A DNA stretch of 64,000 bases, taken from NCBI RefSeq assembly GCF_032854445.1, contig NC_088299.1:845001-909000 (forward strand), in the 5' to 3' direction. Source of the DNA: Liolophura sinensis. Its lineage: Eukaryota > Mollusca > Polyplacophora > Chitonida > Chitonidae. A model generated the notes under the pieces. That model was not told where the DNA came from, searched no databases, and saw nothing but the letters and a program-made list of their open reading frames with translations. Both the position numbers and the translations under genes were made by a program. Below, piece after piece: positions 9,472-18,580 of this stretch (position 1 is the first letter of the stretch; the number at the start of each line of letters is the position of its first letter).

Positions 9472-10072
9472 CTAATATAAAATCAAAGATGTGGCGGGCG
9501 TATCAGTCATTAGCAGGAGCTTAGAATGCGGATTGTTCTTGAGCTTCTGTCGAACCACTGCCTTTTCGCTCTCGGCCTCGATAATGTGGTTCTCCTCCAG
9601 GCATTCGTTGAACGAGCGCCGATCTTTGCAGTGGAATAAAGCCACCCACCTTGTCTGCTCGCGAAAGTCTTTGAGGACGGCGTTGTATTTCTGAGTGAGG
9701 ACCCAGACGCTTTGCTTTGCATGACGGCCCGAGAAAGCCATGAATGACAGCATTTTTTTTGTTTCTTCTTCATCGCCTCTAACGCGCTACAATCATCGAT
9801 GATGTATAGGGTGGGCTCCCCCTCGAACAATCTGTAGAAAGCTCTTAGGCAGTCGTTGAGCCGCTCGCCGGAATCAAAACAATAGACCTCAGGGTCAGAC
9901 AGTATCCATCGCCGCCGGTACGCCTCGTTATGCTTAAGAGTGGGGCACAGGATCACAATGTGATGAAAGAAACCGTGGAAAGGCTCCTCAAGACTGTTTT
10001 GCCGCAGTTCGTCTGCCCACAGATAATCGCGCAGTGGGCGTCATCAATAAAGCGCGCTAACGAATCTACCAT
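9472..10072 (-). pseudogene. ATP: FtsK/HerA-type genome-packaging ATPase, frameshifted
   Basis: Packaging ATPase that would pump the genome into capsids. The start ATG (10072) lies inside the end of the major capsid gene (29-nt overlap). Walker A GQTNCGKT is at 9995-10018. The Walker-B-like strand LYIIDDC is at 9789-9809 and a further conserved block SVWVLTQKYNAVLKDFREQ lies near 9660-9720. These three parts lie in different frames: one frameshift falls between about 9965 and 9995, just after Walker A; the second is near the poly-T run at 9750-9760. The total length (about 200 codons) matches the family, so the gene is broken rather than truncated. The reading is unambiguous from motif order. 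Confidence 0.88.
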
Positions 10073-11330
10073 TCTCGATGTGCAGCTTTGCGTCCATGAT
10101 CACATAGAGATATACGTTCAACACGCCAGGCTCCTCTCTCTCTTTTGTCACCTGTATCGTAATCCCCTCGCTGGCGTTCAGAACGCGCCTCCCACTGCCA
10201 TGCAGCTCGTCATCGTCGCTTGGCCGAAGGTCAAGCCAGAAGGCGTGCTTGTTCGTCAAGAACTCTTCCAGGGAGACGTCTGCCAGGCCTAAGTCTTTAA
10301 CGACCTTGGCCACCTCAGGGTCCCGCTTTCGTAGAGGTGAGCTGGCGAAGAACCTCTGGACCTCGCCCCACTGCTGGTACGCCCGCATACCCTGGCTGTA
10401 CAGCTGCTTGGGAACCCCTTCTATTGTGACTTCTACTTTGGTGATCTTCGGGTTGTAGAAAGATTCCGACCTCCTATTCCACGGGGTTCCTTTAGTCTCG
10501 AACAGCATGAGGATGCCCTTCATTGCTCTCGCGGGCGTGTTCAGGTTTATGTTCCAGAGAGTATCCGACTTGTCCTTCACAAACTTTCGGTGGCGGAGGA
10601 CGCGATCATACAGAATGGAGACGCCCCCGGCAAACTGGGTGCGGATCTGTCTAGCGAGCTCCTCTTCGGTGACCATATCGAACTCCAGGCTGATGTTGTC
10701 GATGGTGTAAGTCGCGTCGGCATCGTCTGTTGCCTGGATGACCCGACTGTAAACGTTGAACGTCAGTTCGTACTCCAGTCGGTCGGCCAAGGCACTCTGG
10801 TAGAATGGCATGTGGCTATCTAGAAGCTCAAAGTCTAGCGGGATGTGGAACCGGCTGCCAAAGGCGCGAGCGATGGACTTTTTCCCAACATCGTCGTCAC
10901 TTGCGTCCTCCGCTTCGACTCGAAGTTTAAGCATGTTTTCGATGCCGATGCCTTGGTAGGCCGCATTCCGCCGTTCGTTTTTGGTCAGCCATTAGTCGCC
11001 GTCGCAATGAAACACATCAGATTCGTCGATGGACATTACCTCATTCCCGCTGATTCTGATCGTGGTTTTCTTGACTACTGCGCGTCCGAGATTCCCGACC
11101 ACTTTGGCGTTCGGGTCGGATGAATTGATCGTGATCGAGAAGGCCAAGCGCACGGTACCGGGCACAATGACGTCATTTGCGCCGAGGTTGGGGAAGCGGA
11201 CCAAGAGTTGTTGATTCTGGTCGATCGTACTCGGGTTGTTGGTGACGACCAAGGACTGTCGTACATCTTGTACCCCCCGAGGCTTACGGAGTGTTCTGAA
11301 AGGGTTTAGCCTGCGTCCCTATGCATCCAT
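10044..11330 (-). pseudogene. MCP: Major capsid protein (double jelly-roll), two in-frame stops
   Basis: The frame is continuous from ATG 11330 to the stop at 10044 (about 428 codons, normal for the family) but contains TAG at 11319-11321 (codon 4) and TAA at 10992-10994. Recognised from the N-terminal phrase VQDVRQSLVVTNNPSTIDQ, the block LVRFPNLGANDVIVPGT, SGNEVMSIDESDVFHC just before the TAA, and the C-terminal LNASEGITIQV. Such proteins form hexameric capsomers in Polinton and related virus particles. No frameshift is needed; only the two stop codons interrupt it. It overlaps the ATPase start downstream and is divergent from the coiled-coil gene that starts about 45 nt away. Confidence 0.87.
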
Positions 11331-11374
11331 TGTGTGTATTGAAGGTATATGTTGCAATGTTCAATACGAGGATT

Positions 11375-12688
11375 ATGGCATACTTCGACTTTGATAATCC
11401 GGCGTTCGACGACGCCCAAGAGGACAACAACATCGACGACGAACAGACCCCTCTCTTTGCAGGTGATGATGTTCCCGAGCAACAAAGCCGGGGTGCGGCC
11501 GCCAGAAACCTTCAACAAGAGCTGACGCAGACCGCCGTGAATGATTATTACGATGCCTTGGCGAAGGTGGATCCCAGCCTTATCCCCGTCTTTCGCGATT
11601 ACACGAAGTTTAAGGTTGTCCAAGGGTGTCTGCGACTCGCGGCCCACCCCACACTGGACATCATCAACAAACGAACAGGTGAACCGCTAGCCCTCTCAAC
11701 AGTCGCCAATAAAGGAGGGGTTAATGTTGTTAGGGGGAAAGGGGGGCTGGGCTTTAGAGACTGGAAAAGAAAAGAACAGACATCGTTGCATCCGGCAGCA
11801 GTCGTAGACCTGGAGACAGCGACTTCAGAACTCGGTGCCGCGGCCGGCGCGGCAGATATCATGGAGCTGGAGGATTTAAGCCAACCAGCGAAAAAGGCCG
11901 CTGATGCTGTCCACACACTGGAAACAAGCTTGACGGATAGTGAGGTCGGGCGGGCTCTTGAAACCACAAACGACCCTCCCCTTCCCATGCGAGAACTTCT
12001 GGGGCTTGACAAGGCACTGCAGACCTCGGAAGGCGAACACGCGAATAACCTCGCCAAGCTGTCAAGTCTCGATAAGGACATCGCAAAAGAAAAACGGAAG
12101 TTGGGGGAGGCTCCTGATGAATTCTCCCGGAGCCGGATCGAAGACCGGATAAGGAATCTCGAGAGGGACGAGAGGGTGGCCCGGCTCGAAGCAGCCTCTT
12201 TAACGGCCGAAGCCCTGCGCACGCAAATACGCCGCATCAAGCAGACGGTCAATCGCCTCCTACACAAGAATACCAGTCTGGCCGAGCGCGTCCGCACCCT
12301 CTTCCGGGAGCAGGGAATAACCGTGGTCTCCATTCTCACGGCAATTGGGATGGCGATCTCGACACTGGGGCTAGCGATAAAGTTGGCGCTGACTGGCGGG
12401 TCCGGCGGGGGCATCCAGCCAACACCACCTCCATCCGACGGGCGTGGTCTTAAAGAATGGGTGAAAAAGCATCTCCAGTCCCTAGCGCGCGCCCTTGGCA
12501 AGCTGGCTGGGAAGGCTGCCGCTGCGATTCCGGGTATTATTGGCAGTATCGTGTCCTAGCTACTAAACCTTCTCGGGAAAGCGTCTGGGTGGCTGGCCGA
12601 TAATGTCTGGGCTGTAGTCTTCGCAGTAGGTGGCCTAATGCTCGTGGCTGTTCGCAAGTATTTAACGCATAGTCCACAGCAGCAGTAA
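11375..12688 (+). pseudogene. Coiled-coil protein with C-terminal membrane helices, one stop
   Basis: Probable start ATG 11375 (MAYFDFDNPAFDD); in-frame ATGs at 11321 and 11357 precede it. Acidic N-terminus, then PSLIPVFRDYTKFKVVQGCL and RTGEPLALSTVANKGG, a long heptad-rich charged region (about 11990-12290), a hydrophobic helix (VVSILTAIGMAISTLGLAIK, about 12325-12385), a Gly/Pro linker and a hydrophobic helical C-terminus. TAG at 12557-12559 interrupts it. The same frame continues for 42 more codons to TAA 12686, encoding another strong membrane helix (VWAVVFAVGGLMLVAV) and a QQQ end. From memory, this architecture is conserved in invertebrate Polintons. Its function is unknown; virion membrane or entry roles are speculative. 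Confidence 0.65.
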
Positions 12689-13927
12689 GCCGATACCAAC
12701 CCCAGCGACGACGATGGCTGTCTTCTCCGCATCGTGATTCTTTTGCTTTGGAAATAGGGGTTCTTGTTTGCCTCCGGCGGCCGCAACATGCTGAACGCGC
12801 GCAGTGTGTGGTGGGACGCTTTCTTGTGGCTCAACGATCCCGTGGGAAGGTGCGCGCTTGTGCAAAGTGGGCGGCACTTTAGCATTCACACCCTCATTGG
12901 CGCCTAGCTTCTGGTCCTCTGTGGCCACGACGATTTTGTTGTTGTAGTTCGCCACATGGCCGATCTGCAGAAGAATGTCGCTGGGGGCCATATATAGGCC
13001 TATGCCATACAGAAAGTCTACAGCTCTCCCGGCATACTGTAGCACGTCCTGGTAGAGTTTAATAGCAGACGGAATGTCGATCGGAGAGAAAATAGCGTCT
13101 TCAACGTTCGCGGCAAACTGTTTTTGCGCGTCGAAGGCTGTGCCCGTGCCTAGAATACGCGCCGTTGTTTACGCTTGGGCGCCTAGAATAGCCCACACGT
13201 ATGTCCGGATGGAATCGTTTAGGCGCTCTACGCCTGGCTGCGTGAATCCTTGGGATTTGTCGGCAATGAACGACGCCCAAGCCTCCTCGGCATCCTGCTG
13301 GGTGTAGTCGACGTGGAGCGCTGTAGGCTTTCTAGAGAACGACATCCTGCTCGGATCGAAGGTCCCATCGCCAACGGGGCTGTAGCCCGTTCTCGTGATA
13401 TAGTAATATGCCACTCCGAGGCCGTGATTCACCCCCCTGCGCCTCCAGTCTGTGTGCTTTTCTACGCGGAATTCCCTACAAATCCTCTCATAGGCCCTCT
13501 CGTCGTGGGGGTTTTTGAATGCCGCCCATGCTCTGTCTTGCGGCAGGGGGGTCTTTGTCTCTTCCAAGATCCGCCTAACTTGGTAATACACATGGAACGT
13601 GTACAGGGCCCTTATTTGTTTGTCGGTTACGAGAAGATGGTCTTTTACAGAGACGCCACAGCCCATGGTTGCGCACCAGACCGCGAAGTTCACTTGGTTC
13701 TGCCAGAATTCCATAGGCTTGGTGTTCCAGGCCTGAACAATGTCATTGCTGGTTATCTGTGGCAGCCGGTACTTGGCCATCACATCTGTGAACTGGACTG
13801 GAAAGGCCTTCTTTTCATCGATATAGATGTCAAATCGCGTGAGCTGCTCTGCGTGGGTTTGGATACTATGAAATGCTCCGGCCTTGTAAGTGGCCTCTCT
13901 ATTGAACCTGTAAGCCTCGCTGTTCAT
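12662..13927 (-). pseudogene. Large conserved Polinton accessory protein, one in-frame stop
   Basis: One frame runs from ATG 13927 (MNSEAYRFNREATYKAG) to the stop at 12662, interrupted only by TAA at 13169-13171. The 270- and 127-codon open stretches are therefore one gene of about 420 codons. Conserved-looking blocks: QTHAEQLTRFDIYIDE, NDIVQAWNTKPMEFWQNQVN, FAVWCATMGCGVSVKDHLL, VNHGLGVAYYYI. The C-terminal part after the stop includes AIKLYQDVLQYAGRAVDFLY and a terminal membrane helix (IVVAGVGIGLLLLW). I recall similar proteins in cnidarian and molluscan Polintons but know no function; a virion or host-attachment role is inference. It is divergent from the minor capsid gene, with the two ATGs about 10 nt apart, and its end overlaps the end of the coiled-coil gene. 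Confidence 0.65.
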
Positions 13928-13937
13928 CGTGGCTAAA

Positions 13938-14651
13938 ATGTTCATCACATTGACTGACATTCTAAATGGGGCACAGCACACGCTGCCTCATGCCCTTAAC
14001 AACCTCGACGGCCGCCTTAAAACCGCTCTTCGCGAGATAACATTCTACCCAGCCTGGGTGAATATCCCCACCGGAGTGGGTTCCTTGCTTGAGGGCAAAC
14101 GTGTTGAAGTGCCGACGGGCTACTACAACGTCTGTACGCTGGACAAGGACATATTCCGCCCGCATGGGATTTCTCTGGGACTGAATGAAGCCACGGGCCG
14201 CTTAGTCCTTACCCTCCCTAGAAATGTCTTCATAATACTCCAAGAGCTTGCCCCCATCTTAGGGTTCTTCGATGGGATTGGGCCCATAGGGGGGACTATG
14301 GAGGGTGAAAATCTACCTAACTTGGTCACACACAAAGAAGTCTTCGTGCATTTGGATGAACTGAGCACCTCAGAAAACGTGAGAATAACCTCAGATTTCG
14401 GTGGCGGTTCAACACTACTTCAGGCCATCGCCGTGACTGGTGAAGGGATAAACTGCGGGAAGACGGTTTCATTTCCCAACCCACAGTACAAAGCCTTGCG
14501 CGCCGACTATATAACACACTTGACCGTGGCACTTTTAGACACCAGTTTCAAAGTGGCAAGTACAGCCGCAAAAAGATTACGGGGGGGGGGGGGGGGGGGC
14601 AAGCAGAACCTGCCACGTTTGCTTCCCTTGAAGATGTCTCATCCTCCGTAG
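13938..14651 (+). CDS. mCP: Minor capsid (penton-like) protein, C-terminus altered by a G run
   Basis: ATG 13938 (MFITLTDILNGAQH). A run of short beta-rich segments fits a single jelly roll: REITFYPAWVNIP, EVPTGYYNVCTLDKDIFRP, LGLNEATGRLVLTLP, HKEVFVHLDELSTSEN, STLLQAIAV, FPNPQYKAL, ITHLTVALLDTSFKV. The EVFVHLDELSTS and FPNPQYK phrases recur, from memory, in the Polinton protein interpreted as the vertex-forming minor capsid protein. After TSFKVASTAAKRLR the frame enters a run of 19 G (14581-14599) and ends in a basic tail, probably a shifted, non-native end. The frame is otherwise intact. Confidence 0.7.
   Translation: MFITLTDILNGAQHTLPHALNNLDGRLKTALREITFYPAWVNIPTGVGSLLEGKRVEVPTGYYNVCTLDKDIFRPHGISLGLNEATGRLVLTLPRNVFIILQELAPILGFFDGIGPIGGTMEGENLPNLVTHKEVFVHLDELSTSENVRITSDFGGGSTLLQAIAVTGEGINCGKTVSFPNPQYKALRADYITHLTVALLDTSFKVASTAAKRLRGGGGGGKQNLPRLLPLKMSHPP
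14581..14599 (+). repeat. Homopolymer of 19 G in the minor capsid gene
   Basis: Nineteen consecutive G, read as poly-Gly at the end of the minor capsid frame. Such runs slip in replication and in sequencing, so the frame downstream is unreliable. Confidence 0.95.
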
Positions 14652-15108
14652 AGCAAGAGCGCAGGTCGCCTTCTGAGGTGATTGAAGAACAAAAACTCTC
14701 ATTAATTCGCTTTTAAGACCGCTTTATTCTTGCCAGAGCTCGCGACCCCGATTGGTTTATAGATGTGAAGGTGTTAGCCTCCGACTTCACGCAAGGGCCA
14801 AGAAACATAACGATATATGGCTGTTGGCTGAGGCTAAACTTAACAGCATCCGTGCGCAGGTATCTACGGCCTTATCTGATGGTATTATTTCGGACGTAGA
14901 ATACAGGCAAGTCGTTCAGGAGCTCAATAACTACTCTGATCTGAAACAGGAGATACGCGCTAAGTCTCGGAAGACATTCAACGCCGTAGAGATCGATGAA
15001 AGCACGAAAAAACAGCTTATAGATCCCGGCCAAAAACTAGCTCGGCAAGAGCTAAAAAAAGCTCTTTTTCAGCCGACTGAGCTATATCCCACGACCCACG
15101 AAACATAG
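14616..15108 (+). pseudogene. Remnant(s) of a further Polinton gene
   Basis: From about 14600 to 14714 one frame reads through an acidic segment (EQERRSPSEVIEEQ) to a TAA. It continues in the same frame with RARDPDWFIDVKVLASDFTQ (about 14732-14790), a phrase like the N-terminal part of a conserved Polinton/virus-like structural protein that I recall only vaguely. From 14752 another frame, without an ATG, encodes a helical basic segment (HNDIWLLAEAKLNSIRAQVS, SDGIISDVEYRQVVQELNNY) ending at 15108. It resembles an uncharacterised helical domain found near mobile elements. I read this as one or two decayed genes. From 15109 to 15448 I see no gene. Confidence 0.4.
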
Positions 15109-15448
15109 GCTAAATTGGAAAGTCTATCCCGCATAAACAATATATTTCCAAATAATTCTCCTAAAAATACTGGATATTATCAAACAAGACACGCTGAAAA
15201 AGGCTGTCACATTTATTTTTTATAAAAATCCGTGGTTTAAGCCCTATAGTGGGGAGAAAATCATCTGAATCACCCTGTTGTGCAATACAGCCAGCCTATA
15301 TATATATATAGACTATAATCCTTATGTATTAAACGCCAACTAGGTCGCCTCATATCAGTGTGTGTGTGTGTGTAGGCGAGGCTTGTAAATAAGCGTGTAT
15401 GCCTTGGCTGGGGAGGCGCCTACGGGGGGGTTTATAGGGATGCAGGGA

Positions 15449-15614
15449 AGGGGGGGTGGGGCCTCTATTTTGTTCTGGGGAGGGCTCCAAGAGGGGCGTG
15501 CGCCAGAACCTATAGTGTGTATATTAGAACTTCTGGACCTCACCGGGAATAGGGGCTGGGGGCCTCTATTTACCAAGGGGCGCGTGCGCCAGAACCCTCC
15601 CTCCCCCTACTACT
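15449..15614 (-). repeat. Polinton right terminal inverted repeat
   Basis: Reverse complement of the left TIR with about eight substitutions. It ends CTACTACT directly before the TCTTG target duplication. Just inside it, around 15295-15375, are short TA and TG microsatellites. Confidence 0.92.
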
Positions 15615-15653
15615 TCTTGAGTACGGCATAAAACACCAGTCAAATAAATAAAT
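15615..15653 (+). mobile_element. 3' tail of the interrupted SINE
   Basis: TCTTGAGTACGGCATAAAACACC followed by a CAAATAAATAAAT tail continues the SINE of 2801-3019. The first bases (TCTTG, arguably TTCTTGA from the preceding base) duplicate the last bases before the Polinton and are its target-site duplication. Confidence 0.9.
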
Positions 15654-16871
15654 CCATGCGTACAGTAAAGCTAGCTAGAAATCCATACCCTACCTCCTCC
15701 AAGCTGAATGTATAGCTTCTTCCTCCATTAAGATGGCTCTCAAGTGGACCCATTTTTTAAATTTAAGAATGAACCATCACATTATGTCCATGTGATTTTG
15801 CAATAAATTTTATCACAAAAGGAGCATTTTGCGTTTTTCTTGGCAGTGACGTCTATTAAATTGCAGTTAACATCACAGCACTTTTTAAGCCTGATGCTAA
15901 GGGTGTGCAATTTGCTACTTTTTAAGCATTTACGTGACCTGTAAGAATAAAATCCTAAATGCGGGCAAACTAATAGGGCACATTTGTAAATTATCACACC
16001 GTCGTTACTGTTCTGGTTCCACCTTCTGTGCTGCAATGGGCTTACGGTGTGGGTACATGAGTAGTGATTTCCTCGGCTGCAAATCACACTCTTCACTTAC
16101 ATGTGTAAAGAGACTGTAGGTCAACGACAACTGGATCAAATGACAATTACCGACACCTGATGGTTCATACTATAATATTTAATCGCAGAAAAATCAACGG
16201 TTCCACAAAAACAGGCTTTATCACAAATTTCCAAGTTGCCCCGATTCCATTATTGTTCTGGGTGCATTAAAGGCATCAAGCGGTGGGGGGAGGAGGGGGG
16301 GGGTGGGTAGTTGTTAGCATGAAGCTTGCTAGAGGCTTACCTTCTATCAACACACACGTGTACGTCACACGCAATAGTTCGAGTTCGACAGCAACAGGCC
16401 AAAAGTCAGCAGTTTGCGTCTGGCTCCCCGCGGTTACCTTCACCCACAAAACTCATCCAAGTGAAAAAGTTTGGAGTACGGCGAATTTAAAAAAAAAATT
16501 AAACTATGTAGAGTTTAAATTGGTCACAGAGGTCAGAAAATAAACAGAATGTTATATTTCAGTTAAAGAATTTGCCACTTTTAAGGATACCAGAAAGCCT
16601 CAAGGGTAAAAGCACCTGGAATGGTAAGGCGAGAATCCGCCCCAGTGAAAGAAACTGCGCACCTCAAGAAGTGACACACTCGTAAGGTTACTGCTTTTTC
16701 ATTTCTGTTTTACTCTTCTACTCTATTCTTCCAGTAATATGGTAAGTATGCGACTTAAAAAGCTCCAAACATGCACTCCAGTCGCGCTGAGGTATCTTTT
16801 TTGCACCTGACACTGTCCCACAAATGTAACTTTCGCAAAAATTATTGAGCATGCAATAAATTAAATATAGT

Positions 16872-17034
16872 ACTTGGGAAGGTCTTTAGCAACCTGCGGA
16901 TGGTCGTGGGTTTACCCTGGGCTCTGCCCAGTTTTCTTCCACCATAATGCTGGCCGCCATCGTATAAGTGACATATTCTTGCGTACTGCGTAAAACATCA
17001 CTCAAATAAATAAGCAAAATCAAATAAATAAATT
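16872..17034 (+). mobile_element. SINE fragment (3' half), duplication copy 1
   Basis: Contains GGATGGTCGTGGGTTTACCC, CCACCATAATGCTGGCCGCC and an AAATAAATAAAT tail of the same SINE family as 2801-3019. The tRNA-like head is missing. Confidence 0.88.
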
Positions 17035-17041
17035 TAATATA

Positions 17042-18580
17042 AAACTACCTATCAAAAGAAACGTATAACCTTGTTCAGCGCCACAAGAAAGAGAAAGAAA
17101 GACAGACAGTATCAACATGATAAGCATTATATTGCAATAAACCATTTTCCAAGTTCTGTTCAAAAATTCAAAGCCATATGGATATTACACTTGCTGTCAG
17201 GCCGAGTAAAGAAGGCATGGGGTAAATCTGAAAAATTACACAAATGCAAGTAAAGCGACTCCCTTAAAAAGGTGTACCTAATGTCCTTTCATGTCATAAG
17301 ACAAATCGTTAGCAGCGTGTGTGATCACCCATTGCATCAATTAAAGCCAAAATACGTCTCCTCATGGAAGTCGTCAGCCGCCGGATGACGTCATCAGGAA
17401 TTCTGGCCCACTCCTCAAATAAAGCCTGTTCGAGCTGTTGCCTGTTTTGTGGGGGAGGGACGCGTTAACTCAGACGTCGATCAAGGTGATCCCACAGATT
17501 CTCTAAGGGATTCATGTATGGCGATCGTGCTGGCCAAGGCAGTACGTTGACATCAACGGTGTCCAGATAATTTAGTACAACTCTGGCGGTATGAGGTCGT
17601 GCATTGTCCTGCTGCAAAAGGATACCCCTTTGCAGTTGATGCACGAATGGCAGCACAACAGGTTCCAAAATTTAATATCGGTGTCTTTGGCCAGTCAGAT
17701 TTCCCTGGATGATGACCAATCTCGTTCTCACCTGTCCACAAGCACCCCACTAACACCAAAAGGGTGGACATTCTGAATGCAGTTTTGTGCCAATCGCTCT
17801 CCCCTGCGTCGATACACACGAATTCGACCATCATTTCTGAAGAGGTTATATCGGCTTTCATCAGTGAACAGGACCCTTTCCCAGTCTCGTCGCTGCCATC
17901 GACGTACAACTCTTGCCCAACGCAGCCTGTTTTGACGGTGTAGAGGAGTCAATGCCATTCCACGGAAGGGGCGATAGGCTCTGATACCACTCACGCGGTG
18001 TCGTCGTAAGACTGTGCGTCTGCTGATGGGGTCTCCCAGTGCCGTTTCCGCCGTTGACGTCGACGTCACAAGCCGGTTACGCAGGTGGATTGTGCGGATG
18101 TACCGGTCTTCACCTGGCGTTGTAACACTTGGCTTGCCCGATCTTGGACGATCTTGTGTCGTGCCTGTTAGGCGGTAACGACCCAACAGTCTGCTGATGG
18201 TGGCTTGACTGCAATTGAATGTTCTGGCAATGTGGTGTTGGCTTGCCCCCATGTCGGCCATACCAGTGGCTCTATCACGTTCTGCTTGTGTGAGTCTCGG
18301 CATCTCTTAGATGTTTTTTATGGTATTGCACCCTTACCATGTGCTACATCGGTATTTATACGGCGGTCATTATCGAGAATTTTCAACAGGGCCCGAAACT
18401 CTGTTTTTCCGATTTTTCATGATCTCTTACACCAATTTCAATGAATCTCGTTAAAAAGTGACGTGTACACAGGGTGCTTATGTGCAAACGTATTCGTACA
18501 ACCTTCAAACTTATTCAACTTATTTTTCCATAGAAAAAACTGCATTTAAAAGTTATACGTTTCTTTTGCCCGGTAGTTTA
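17042..18580 (-). mobile_element. Tc1-type DNA transposon, inactive, copy 1
   Basis: About 1.54 kb. Inverted ends share CAAAAGAAACGTATAAC (17053-17069 and its reverse complement 18552-18568) and an outer AACTACC separated by a 3-nt mismatch. TA dinucleotides flank both ends, as expected for this superfamily, though the exact edges are off by one. The internal gene is a Tc1-like DD34E transposase on the minus strand. Confidence 0.88.
17309..18303 (-). pseudogene. Tc1-like DD34E transposase, frameshifted, copy 1
   Basis: Starts at ATG 18303 (MPRLTQAERDRATGM). An HTH DNA-binding domain follows (HHIARTFNCSQATISRLLGR, then TGTTQDRPRSGKPS). Catalytic first Asp in VLFTDESRYNLF, second Asp in LLQQDNARPHTARV (about 17580-17625), Glu in SPYMNPLENLWD with 34 residues between the second D and E. 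The frame breaks between about 17728 and 17670, where part of the region between the first and second Asp is missing. It breaks again at a TGA at 17465, with the C-terminal segment (EEWARIPDDVIRRL, to TAA 17309) in another frame. All catalytic residues are still recognisable but the gene is dead. Confidence 0.9.

Larger units (their letters stand above)
3020..15614. mobile_element. Polinton/Maverick element, decayed, 12.6 kb
   Basis: The boundaries are the inverted repeats starting AGTAGTAGGGGG and ending CCCCCTACTACT. Flanking TCTTG duplications are readable as 5, 6 or 7 bp because of base ambiguity; 6 bp is the family norm. The contents are the Polinton set: protein-primed PolB, rve integrase, FtsK/HerA-type packaging ATPase, double-jelly-roll major capsid and penton-like minor capsid genes, plus small conserved proteins. 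Genes are packed with short overlaps in three blocks: plus (3254-6973), minus (7037-11330), then alternating. The local GC content is clearly higher than in the host flanks. The two TIRs differ at about eight of ~163 aligned positions (my count by eye). Together with stops and frameshifts in at least five genes this indicates an old, non-autonomous copy. Confidence 0.95.

Noticed and set aside
11599-12501. 300-codon minus-strand ORF opposite the coiled-coil gene
   Set aside because: Shadow frame of GC-rich coding DNA. The plus-strand frame has the expected coiled-coil and membrane architecture.
3548-12688. Alternative genetic code or programmed recoding to explain Polinton stops
   Set aside because: TAG, TAA and TGA all occur as interruptions, together with frameshifts and an internal deletion in PolB; decay (with some consensus errors) is simpler.
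13250-13936. 228-codon plus-strand ORF opposite the accessory gene
   Set aside because: Antisense shadow; the minus frame contains the conserved-looking blocks and the divergent start.
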